Assembly: GCF_000764305.2 (NCBI RefSeq)
Contig: NW_025939027.1
Coordinates: 1 to 64,000, forward strand
Origin: Hyalella azteca
Lineage: Eukaryota > Arthropoda > Malacostraca > Amphipoda > Hyalellidae
Reading direction: 5' to 3'
Length of the DNA stretch: 64,000 nucleotides
Numbering within the stretch: position 1 is the first letter of the stretch; every line of letters starts with the position of its first letter. Shown here piece after piece: positions 11,601 through 23,600 of the stretch. The translations under genes were made by a program, and so were the position numbers. Below the pieces are notes generated by a model. The model was not told where the DNA came from and searched no databases. It saw only the letters and a program-made list of their open reading frames with translations.

Positions 11601-14600
11601 CGTGGATGGCGGTGGTATGAGTTGGGGTCGTGGATGGCGGTGGTATGAGTTGGGGTCGTGGATGGCGGTGGTATGAGTTGGGGTCGTGGATGGCGGTGGT
11701 ATGAGTTGGGGTCGTGGATGGCGGTGGTATGAGTTGGGGTCGTGGATGGCGGTGGTATGAGTTGGGGTCGTGGATGGCGGTGGTATGAGTTGGGGTCGTG
11801 GATGGCGGTGGTATGAGTTGGGGTCGTGGATGGCGGTGGTATGAGTTGGGGTCGTGGATGGCGGTGGTATGAGTTGGGGTCGTGGATGGCGGTGGTATGA
11901 GTTGGGGTCGTGGATGGCGGTGGTATGAGTTGGGGTCGTGGATGGCGGTGGTATGAGTTGGGGTCGTGGATGGCGGTGGTATGAGTTGGGGTCGTGGATG
12001 GCGGTGGTATGAGTTGGGGTCGTGGATGGCGGTGGTATGAGTTGGGGTCGTGGATGGCGGTGGTATGAGTTATCCCGACTCCTTCAACCCATTATCCCAT
12101 TACCCCAACTCCTGCAGGTTGTGGACGCTGCCCTTCAACCCATTACCCCAACTCCTGCAGGTTGTGGACGCTGCCCTTCAACCCATTACCCCAACTCCTG
12201 CAGGTTGTGGACGCTGCCCTTCAACCCATTACCCCAACTCCTGCAGGTTGTGGACGCTGCCCTTCAACCCATTACCCCAACTCCTGCAGGTTGTGGACGC
12301 TGCCCTTCAACCCATTACCCCAACTCCTGCAGGTTGTGGACGCTGCCCTTCAACCCATTACCACAACTCCTGCAGGTTGTGGACGCTGCCCTTCAACCCA
12401 TTACCCCGTCTCCTGCAGGTTGTGGACGTTGACGAGAACCAGCACAGTCCGGAGTTCGGGGCGGCGGTGGTGGAGGCTCGTATCGCAGAAGATGCGCCGC
12501 CGGACACGCTGCTGGTGGCGGTGCCCGCCATCGACGCTGATATTGCACCTCTCGACAGCGCCGTTACCTACCGGCTGGTGGGGAGTGAAGGACTCGACGC
12601 CTTCTACGTCAACCATTTGGGTGAGGCGGGTGGAGTGAGAGGCGGGTGGCTCTGGGTGAGATAACACTCATCTACCGCAGGCGAGATCTATATACCACTC
12701 ATCTACCGCAGGCGAGATCTACTCGTCTGCTCTACTGGACCGCGAGACGAAGTCGTCCTATTGGCTCACCGTCCGCGCTCAGGACGCCGGTACCGTACCG
12801 CGCTACAGCACGCTACACGTGAGTTGCCAGGCTACACGTGAGTTGCCAGGCTACACGTGAGTTGCCAGGCTACACGTGAGTTGCCAGGCTACACGTGAGT
12901 TGCCAGGCTACACGTGAGTTGCCAGGCTACACGTGAGTTGCCAGGCTACANAACGCATTGGAACGGGCCATCATAAATAGGGAACAAAGAAAGGTCTGGC
13001 GAGCTGGAACTAAAAGGGAACAACACGTCGCCATAAAGACGTCGCTTGTTATGGAGCTGTTCGACACGAACAACTTCATACCGGGCATTTCTGAAGCGAG
13101 GACGGTTGGAGGATTGGGAGGATTTGGTGTTTGGCTGTGTCTACGGTCTCTAACCTGTCTCTTATACACATCTAGATGTGTATAAGAGACAGTGACAATA
13201 TTGCTCCGGGTACTCATGTCAGGCGGTACAGGGTTAAAGCCATAGCGCCGTATGTCCACAGCCACTACTACTCCAGCCAGCGCAGTCTTCACGGAGGCTA
13301 CACATCAGCCTGCCTCCACATTTACCCCACTTACCCCACCTTGTTGCAGCCAATGATGTTAGGTTAAATCCGGTTAGGTTTGCTCACATATTATGTGCGG
13401 CACGGACCCTCCAGCGCTGGCAGATGGCCTAAAAATGGCCAAGTCCGCGGACAAAAAAGACCTATTATTCAATTCATTCTAGTAAATTTATATGTTCTGG
13501 TGCAAAAATTGAATTTTCATTTTTTCTGCACATTTTGTAATTTGAAGAGGTTGTACTGCCATCATAATTTTTTGTCGACAAACGCAATTAAAAAAAATAA
13601 ATTGTGGAATTTGTCGGGAAAAAAGACGCTGCAACCCACCTGTGGTTCGTGTCGCACTTAACGTCTTGAATGGAGAGTCGGGGTAAATATGGAGGTAATC
13701 CACTGATGGGGCTTAGCCTCCATGAAGACTTACTGAAGTGAGCGGCGCCATTGCTTCATAGGCTACGGCGCCATGTAACGTGCTAGACAACGGCTAGGAA
13801 TATCCACTAAAGTGTAAAGTTGAGACTTGGTGGCACCTTTCCCGCACCTCCGTTTCTTCAATTCCGCCTGCCATAACCTTTATGTTCCTGAACAGGCGAG
13901 ATCCGCACAACGGAGCGTCGTCTGGACCGCGAGCAGCAGGCGACCCACGTTCTCGAGGTGACCATCTCTGACGGTCCCTGGAACACGTCGAGCCTCTCGT
14001 CCAGGAACTCGACGAGCCTCTCGTCCACCACCCTCGTCGTCGTCAAGGTGCTCGACGAGAACGACCACGCACCCCAGTTCCTCGAGAGCGTCTACCGCTT
14101 CATCGTCCCCCTGCGTCACGGGGAGGGGGCGCCTGGTGGGGGTAAGGAAACCCCCAACGCTGCTGCCCTCACATCGTCTGTGCAGCTGCCGGTGTCTCGG
14201 GTGAGTTGAAGTTGGAGTTTGACTCTAGGTTAGACGAGCTCAAAACGAGTCTTAAGTTGAAGATGTCTCTATAAAAGTTTAAGTTGGAAGTAACGCATTT
14301 GTTGAAGTTAAAAGCCTTTGATAAGTTGAAACCTTTGTTAATTTATGGTTGAACGTGAAGCGTGTGCATACTTAAATATTATGTTGAAGTCGGAGTTGGA
14401 ATCGAAGGAGATGTGAAGTAATTGATCAAAATTTTGGGTTGAAGTTGAAGTTAAGTTTGCATACACAGGTGATCGCCTGGGACCGGGATGAGGGGGAGTA
14501 CGGAACCATCGTGTACCACCTGAGAACCGGTAACTCGTCTGCCTGGTTCAGGGTGCACCCAACAACGGGGGACATCTTCTCCACCCTCCCCCTGCAACCC

Positions 14601-17600
14601 CACCACACCTACGAGCTACGTAGCGTGAGAAGTGGGAGTTGGAAGTGTTCGGGCCAATCGTGTGACCTAAGATCTGTGTTCTTTTTAAACTATAAACGAC
14701 TAGTGGAGTTTTGAAGTAGTGGAGTTGTCACCGGCCAGAGCTACTACAAGCCAATCTAAACGTTGGGCCTGTAATTCACAATCAGGATCGAATGCTCACC
14801 GCTCATAAGCCGGGCCTATGAGCGGCCTATGAATAATTATTCATAGGCCTATATGAATAATTTCCAGGCTACTGTGCTCATTCATCTGACCTACAATGCC
14901 GTTCAACTCTCCTAGTCATCGTCAGTTAAGCCGGTTCAGTGGCTATGGAATATAATCACAACAAAGCACACTTAAAATAGTTTATTGAATCACTTTGTTT
15001 GAAATCAGTAAAACATGGTAAAGGGCAAGCATGAATTCCGACTAAAATAGCTAATATGAGAGACGTTCAATTCTATTCATTATTGCACAGCATTAATGCA
15101 CGTAGATAAGGTTACATTAATTCACATAGGCGAACGATAGCAGGTAAGACTAAATCCTCACGGCACAGCCACGACTCAAGCGTTAAAGCAAAGAATGCAG
15201 AGAGTTAACAGAGCTGAGGGGGTTCAGGTATGAACCTCACTGTAGGGCTGGCGGGACACGACCTACCCGACGCCCAGCCGCTCAGACCTGACCTAGTACT
15301 ACACAGTTTCAACTGCTATAGGTCTGACTCACATGTCACTGGCGCAGCTTCGCCAGACGTAATAAAATAATTTCGCCAGAATGAACAAAAATGCATATGA
15401 GAACAAATTATCGTATCAATCCAATAATGAATATTAGTGAACGATGTTCATCGTTCACAGAGTAGTGGAGTGGAGTAGTGGATAAACGACTAGTGGAGAC
15501 TAGTAGATAACTAGTGGATGACTAGTGGTAGACTAAAGATCTAGTGAAACTGACTAACATAGAGAGCCCACTACACGCTCCTCCCTCACCCCGCCCCCTC
15601 CCTCGGGCAGGTCTCTGTGTCTGTAGGGGACCGCAACGAGCATCGGCCGCGGTTCTCGCAGCCCCTGTACAAGGTGGAGGTGCGGGAGAGCGCCCCGCCG
15701 GGCACGCGGGTCCTGCTGCTGGCGGCGGAGGACCGAGACCGCGACCAGCACCTGCTCTACGCCATCGTCAACGCCGCGCACGTCAGGTCCCAGGGCCTCT
15801 TCACCCTGCACCCCGTCACTGGGGACCTCCTGCTCGCCGCGCCCCTTGACAGGTGGGTGCTGGGGGTGACATGGGTTTTGTTTGTTGATGAAATCGCGGA
15901 GGAGTGGGTGGGGTGGTAGAGAGGGGGTGTGGGAGGAGTGGGTAAGGTGGTAGAGAATATTTGGTTTAAATTTTGCTCATCACTTTCTGTTTCATCACAT
16001 CACTCCCTCATAACCGCCTCATCACACCACGCCCTCATCACACCACGCCCTCATCACATGACACATCTCGTTGACGCACCCTCACCCCCACAGGGAGGTG
16101 CAGAAGGAGCACCTGCTGACGCTGCAGGTGCAGGACCGCATCACGCCCCGGCAGCAGGACCTCTGCCGCGTCCTCGTCAGGGTCCTGGACCACAACGACC
16201 ACGCGCCGCTCTTCCTGCACGCCTCCTACAGCGCCTCCCTCGACCAGGACGCGCCCCTGGGCACCAGCGTCCTCACGGTCACCGCCGTCGACCGGGACCA
16301 TGGGGCCAACGGGGCCGTGACGTACTCCATGGTGTCGGGTGTGTAGTGAGGGCCCCATGGGGCCGTGACCTACTCCATATTGCTGTATTTCCCCTCAATT
16401 TCCCTTTATTTTTCCTCCAATTACCCCTCAACTTCCCCTCAAAATTTCCCTCAAATTTGTCCTCAACTTCCCTCAATTTCTCCCCTCTAATGAAGCCATG
16501 TCGCAGCAGGTAACGCTGGGGGGGCGTTCGTGGTGTCTGCAGACGGGGGGCAGATCTCCCTGGCGCGCCCCCTGCCCCCCCACCGCCCCCCGCAGGAGTT
16601 CAGGCTGACGGTGAGGGCGGAGGACGGGGGCGCGCCCCCCCGGCACTCCCTCGTCAGCGTCGCCGTCGCCGTGCACATGTCCAGGACCGCGTCTCCCAGG
16701 TCCTGCTTCATCATCCTGCTTCATTATCCTGCTTCATCATCCTGCTTCATTATCCTGCTTCATCCTGCTTCATTATCCTGCTTCATCNNNNNNNNNNNNN
16801 NNNNNNNNNNNNNNNNNNNNNNNNNNNNNNNNNNNNNNNNNNNNNNNNNNNNNNNNNNNNNNNNNNNNNNNNNNNNNNNNNNNNNNNNNNNNNNNNNNNN
16901 NNNNNNNNNNNNNNNNNNNNNNNNNNNNNNNNNNNNNNNNNNNNNNNNNNNNNNNNNNNNNNNNNNNNNNNNNNNNNNNNNNNNNNNNNNNNNNNNNNNN
17001 NNNNNNNNNNNNNNNNNNNNNNNNNNNNNNNNNNNNNNNNNNNNNNNNNNNNNNNNNNNNNNNNNNNNNNNNNNNNNNNNNNNNNNNNNNNNNNNNNNNN
17101 NNNNNNNNNNNNNNNNNNNNNNNNNNNNNNNNNNNNNNNNNNNNNNNNNNNNNNNNNNNNNNNNNNNNNNNNNNNNNNNNNNNNNNNNNNNNNNNNNNNN
17201 NNNNNNNNNNNNNNNNNNNNNNNNNNNNNNNNNNNNNNNNNNNNNNNNNNNNNNNNNNNNNNNNNNNNNNNNNNNNNNNNNNNNNNNNNNNNNNNNNNNN
17301 NNNNNNNNNNNNNNNNNNNNNNNNNNNGCATGAGTGAGTGACGCACGCATGAGTGAGTGACGCGTGAGTCGTGACGCATGAGTGAGTGACGCATGCATGA
17401 GTGAGTGACGCATGCATGAGTGAGTGACGCATGCATGAGTGAGTGACGCATGCATGAGTGAGTGACGCGTGACGCATGAGTGAGTGACGCGTGACGCATG
17501 AGTGAGTGACGCGTGACGCACCACAGGTCACTCACACACACACTGATACACAGCTGTATTAATCATCACACAATATTATACACAACCTGGGTGGTTGGCA

Positions 17601-20600
17601 GGTCGCTGGAGGTGGCCCAGCTGAGCGCCCAGGACCTGGACTACGGGGGGCGCGCGCCCCTTGTGTTCCACATCGCTGAGGGCGACGACGAGGGGCGCTT
17701 CGTCGTGGACGCCGCGTCAGGACGCGTCGTCGTCCGTAACGCCAGCGACATCGCGCCCGAGTATCGTCTCAAGGTGGGACCACTCAGAACAATTTCTGGG
17801 TCTAATTGTTCACACACTTTTTGATGCTCTTTTTACCGGACCAAGCCGGGACAAGAGCCCTTTTGGCGGGTCAAGAAGACGCACATAAGAGTCCTTTTAC
17901 CGGGACCAAGACGGGTCAAGACGGTCCAAACAAGAGCCCTTTTACCGGGCCAAGACGGGTCAAGATGACCTATCAAGATGACCTACACAATGGCCAAAAC
18001 TGCATCACTATTTGGTCCAAGTGTCCATTTCTCTGCTGCAGAAGGAATTTAAAAGCAAAGAGAACGCCAAGCAAGTTCACCATATCCATATTGAAAACGT
18101 TTCGGAGTCCATCTCTATCATCAGTTTGATAATCTAAAATATGAATACAATCATTTGATAACAATCTAAAAAATGAATACAATCGTTTTGTAATCGAAAT
18201 TATAAATTGTTATGAATTGATTGTATTCATTGTTTAGATTGCTATCAAATGATTTTATTTATTTTTTTAGATTGTTATCAAATGATTGTATTCAATTTTT
18301 AGATTGTTATCAAACGATTGTATTGATTTCTTCGATTGTTATCAAATGATTTTATTCATTTCTGAGATAATCGCTATCTAGCTTTAATATTCTGTGTGAA
18401 CTTGCAATATAAGCAGACTGATAAATCATAAACGTTCTCTGGTGCAGGTGGTGGTTAGCGACGGCGTGTTCTCCTCGAGCGCCATACTGCACATCAGAAC
18501 AGAACCGCTGCCACGAACCTCTCTCCGGTTCAGCCAAGACAAATACTTCGCTGTGGTAGAGGAGAACCACAAGGAGGTGGAGACGGTTCTCCTGGTCCAC
18601 GCCGTGGGCACGGAACTCAACGAGCACCTCGAGTTCCGCATCCTGAACCCCAGCCTCATGTTCTCCATCGGGGAGACCTCGGGGGTGCTCGTTACTACTG
18701 GCACGCCCTTTGACAGGGAAGAGCAGGACTCGTACCTGCTCGTGGTGGAGGTGAGCGGGACTCGTGGTGGAGGTAAGGACTCGTGGTGGAGGTGAGCAGG
18801 ACTCCCTAAACAAAATTTAGAGCCGAGGGCGGCTCTGGATTAAGTATCGCCTAGGACTTGGGGAGCATAGTCCACCAGCTTCTCTATATGTCCGCTTTTC
18901 GGTCTACATTCCGGTCCCTGAATCGGACAGCTACAAGCGCCTGGTCCTTATTCTGCCAACTCTTGCCCTACTCTCAGGAGAACATAAAGTCGGCCAGGAG
19001 CTTCTGACTAGTTGCTGATTGCGATCAGTTGGCCAACTGACCCAGAATAACTCTTATGCGAACATAGCAACTCTCGGGAGGAGGCTGAAGCATACCTTGA
19101 ATTTTATTAGGGTCGTGGTGGTGACATGTTATATATTGACAGATATGCTTGCATGTTATTAAATAAACATGTAGATTTATTAGCATTAACATTAATCTCA
19201 TATTTCAGGTGCGAAGTTCGTTACCGGTGACGCCGCGGCGCGTGAATGACGTGTTACGACGTGTTGATGACACGTTACGACGTGTTGATGACGTGTTACG
19301 ACGTGTTACGACGTGTTGATGACGTGTTACGACGTGTTGATAACGTGTTACGACGTGTTGATGACGTGTTACGACGTGTTGGTGACGTGTTACGACGTGT
19401 TGGTGACGTGTTACGACATGTTGGTGACGTGTTACGACATGTTGGTGACGTGTTACGACGTGTTGATAACGTGTTACGACGTGTTGATGACGTGTTACGA
19501 CGTATTGGTGACGTGTTACGACGTATTGGTGACGTGTTACGACGTGTTGATGACGTGTTACGACGTATTGGTGACGTGTTACGACGTGTTGGTGACGTGT
19601 TACGACGTGTTGGTGACGTGTTACGACGTGTTGATGACACGTTACGACGTGTTGATGACACGTTACGACGTGTTATGACGTGTTACGGCGTGTTGATGAC
19701 GTGTTACGATGTGTTACGATGTGTTGATAACGTGTTACGACGTGTTACGACGTGTTGATGACGTGCTATGACGTGTTGATGATACGTTACGACGTGCTAT
19801 GACGTGTTGATGACACGTTACGACGTGTTGATGACGTGTTACGACGTACCTCGCTCCCTAATCCTCCTCACTCCCCCCAGAGGGCAACACGGCGGGGGCG
19901 TTCACCGTGGGTCTCAACAAGGGCGCCGTGACGCTCGCCCGCCCCCTGGACGCCGAGGCCGCGGACGCCTACAGCCTCACCATCGCCGTCACCGACGCCG
20001 TCCACACCGCCACCGTCATGGTGGGTAGTGTGGGGTGTGTAGTGTGTGATATGTGGTGTGTGGGGTGTGGTATGTAGGGTGGTGTGTGTGTAGTGTGTGG
20101 TGTGGTGTGTAGGGTGGGATGTAGTGTGTAGTATAGTGTGTGATGTGTAGTGTATGCTATGTGGTGTGTAGCAAGTGGTGTGTGGTGTGTAGTGTGGGGT
20201 GTGAGAAGTGGTGTGTGGGGTGTGTGATGTGTGGGGCGTGTTGTGTAGTGTGTGGTGTGTAGTGTGTGGGGCGTGGTGTGTGGTGTGTAGTGTGTGGGGC
20301 GTGGTGTGTGGTGTGTAGTGTGTGTGGTGTGTGGCAAGTGGTGTGGAGTGGTGTGTGGTGTACTGTGTGGGGTGTGGTGTGTAGTGTGTGGAGTGTGTGA
20401 TGTGCAGTGTATGGCGTGTAGTGAGTGATGTGCAGTGTATGGTGTGTGGTGTGTCGTGTTTGGGTGATATGTAGTGTGTTGTGTGATGTGTAGTGTATGC
20501 CTCGAGGCTTGGGTCTGCCTCGATGGTCTACGGCTATGCGGTAGCTGGTCTAAGGGTCTGCCCTCCGCCGTGTTGAGGCTGGGCCCTGCCTCTGTGGAGT

Positions 20601-23600
20601 AGACGGGAGGGGTCTGTCTGAGGGGTCTCTCTCTGTACTGGTCTAAGGGTCTGACCTCCGAAATTTTTTAACCTAGAGAGGTCGTCCTGGAGAAGAACCT
20701 GTCACGCCGGTTAAATGCGCCGGTTGTTCTATTCGTTCTGCTTGTGCTGAGGAGTTAGGCAATTTTTTAACCGTCGGAAATGTAGGAAACGTAGCGTGAG
20801 AAGTGGGAGTTGGAAGTGTTCGGGCCAATCGTGTGACCTAAGATCTGTGTTCTTTTTAAACTATAAACGACTAGTGGAGTTTTGGGGTAGTGGAGTGGAG
20901 TAGTGGATAAACGACTAGTGGAGACTAGTGGATAACTAGTGGATGACTAGTGGAAGACAAAGAACTAGTGAAACTGACTAACATTGAGCGCCCACTACGC
21001 CCCCCACCCTCACCCCGCCCCGTCCCCCGGGCAGGTCTCTGTGTCTGTAGGGGACCGCAACGAGCATCGGCCGCGGTTCTCGCAGCCCCTGTACAAGGTG
21101 GAGGTGCGGGAGAGCGCCCCGCCGGGCACGCGGGTCCTGCTGCTGGCGGCGGAGGACCGAGACCGCGACCAGCACCTGCTCTACGCCATCGTCAACGCCG
21201 CGCACGTCAGGTCCCAGGGCCTCTTCACCCTGCACCCCGTCACTGGGGACCTCCTGCTGGCCGCGCCCCTCGACAGGTGGGTGCTGGGGGTGACCTGGGG
21301 GCAGGGGGTGAACTAGGGGGTGCTGGGGTGACCTGGGGGTGACCTCTTCACCCTGCACCCCGTCACTGGGGACCTCCTGCTGGCCGCNCTGTCTCTTATA
21401 CACATCTAGATGTGTATAAGAGACAGCCCCCACAGGGAGGTGCAGAAGGAGCACCTGCTGACGCTGCAGGTGCAGGACCGCATCACGCCCCGGCAGCAGG
21501 ACCTCTGCCGCGTCCTCGTCAGGGTCCTGGACCACAACGACCACGCGCCACTCTTCCTGCACGCCTCCTACAGCGCCTCCCTCGACCAGGACGCGCCCCT
21601 GGGCACCAGCGTCCTCACGGTCACCGCCGTCGACCGGGACCAGGGGGCCAACGGGGCCGTGACATACTCCATGGTGTCGGGTGTGTAGTGAGGGGCCAAC
21701 GGGGCCGTGACGTGCTCCATGGTGTCGGGTGCGTTGTGAGGGCCCCATGGGGCCGTGACGTGCTCCATGGTGTCGGGTGTGTAGTGAGGGCCCCATAGGG
21801 CCGTGACATACTCCATGGTGTCGGGTGTGTAGTGAGGGCCCCATGGGGCCGTGACGTGCTCCATGGTGTCGGGTGTGTCGTGAGGGCCCCATGGGGCCGT
21901 GACGTACTCCATGGTGTCGGGTGTGTAGTGAGGGCCCCATAGGGCCGTGACATACTCCATGGTGTCGGGTGTGTAGTGCGGGCCCCATGGGGCCGTGTCA
22001 TACTCCATATTGCTGTAATTCCCCTCAAATTTCCCACAATTTCCCCTCAAATTTCCAGCAAATCTCCCTCAACTTCCCCTCAAATTTTCCTTCATTTTCC
22101 CTCAAATTTCCCTCAAATCCCTCAAATTTCCCCACAATTTCTCTTCGATTTTCCCTCAATTTTCACTAAATTTTTCCTCTCAATTTCCCCTCAATTTTCC
22201 TTCAAATTTCCCTCAATTTCTCCCCTCTAATCAAGCCATGTGCCAGCAGGCAACGCTGGGGGGACGTTCGTGGTGTCTGCAGACGGGGGGCAGATCTCCC
22301 TGGCGCGCCCCCTGCCCCCCCACCGCCCCCCGCAGGAGTTCAGGCTGACGGTGAGGGCGGAGGACGGGGGCGCGCCCCCCCGGCACTCCCTCGTCAGCGT
22401 CGCCGTCGCCGTGCACATGTCCAGGACCGCGTCTCCCAGGTGAGGGTAGCGGCGACGAGGGCTGGACGTTTCCAGACACGATTATTTAAGTGCAAACTAA
22501 TGTTTAGTGTGTGTAATTATGGATGGTTTGTGTAGTTCTCTACATTGCATTTCATCATGTATGGTGCATACTCATGTATGATGCGTATATCATTATGTAT
22601 GGTGTATAACCATGTTTGCTGCGTATGTATCGTGCATTTCATCATTTATGGTGTATAATAATGTATGCTGCGTATGTATTACTTCATTAAACACGCCTCA
22701 CGCCGCAGGTTCGCACAGCGCGACTACGTGTTCGAGGTGGGCGAAGGCGCCCGCGTGGGGGCGCTGGTGGGCGAGGTGGGCGTCGAGAGTCGTCTGGNTG
22801 CTTCATCATCCTGCTTCATCATCCTGCTTCATCATCCTGCTTCAACATCCTGCTTCATCATCCTGCTTCATCTTCCTGCTTCATCATCCTGCTTCATTAT
22901 TCTACTTCATCATCCTGCTTCATCATCCTGCTTCATCATCCTGCTTCATCATCCTGCTTCATCATCCTGCTTCAACATCCTGCTTCATCATCCTGCTTCA
23001 TCTTCCTGCTTCATCATCCTGCTTCATTATTCTACTTCATCATCCTGCTTCATCATCCTGCTTCATCATCCTGCTTCATCATCCTGCTTCATCATCCTGC
23101 TTCAACATCCTGCTTCATCATCCTGCTTCATCTTCCTGCTTCATCATCCTGCTTCATTATTCTACTTCATCATCCTGCTTCATCATCCTGCTTCATCATC
23201 CTGCTTCATCATCCTGCTTCATCATCCTGCTTCAACATCCTGCTTCATCATCCTGCTTCATCTTCCTGCTTCATCATCCTGCTTCATTATTCTACTTCAT
23301 CATCCTGCTTCATCATCCTGCTTCATCATCCTGCTTCATCATCCTGCTTCATCATCCTGCTTCAACATCCTGCTTCATCATCCTGCTTCATCTTCCTGCT
23401 TCATCATCCTGCTTCATTATTCTACTTCATCATCCTGCTTCATCATCCTGCTTCATCATCCTGCTTCATCATCCTGCTTCATCATCCTGCTTCAACATCC
23501 TGCTTCATCATCCTGCTTCATCTTCCTGCTTCATCATCCTGCTTCATTATTCTACTTCATCATCCTGCTTCATTATCCTGCTTCATCAGTATTTTTCTAA

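Noticed and set aside
11429..12664. A Cys/Pro-rich protein reading through the 28- and 43-bp repeats into the cadherin exon
   Set aside because: The reading frame rotates through the 43-bp repeats, all frames are open, and a proper acceptor separates them from the exon.
16760..17541. Three long minus-strand open frames across the N gap
   Set aside because: They are mostly N translated as X plus 'gcatgagtgagtgac' repeats.
19246..19848. Long repeat proteins on both strands
   Set aside because: 21-bp repeat (multiple of three) with no stops. No splice or homology support.
15611..22439. A genuine tandem exon-cluster duplication as used for Dscam-like mutually exclusive splicing
   Set aside because: The copies are nearly identical, bounded by adapters, Ns and chimeric joins, and FAT alignment needs only one. 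Assembly duplication is the simpler reading.
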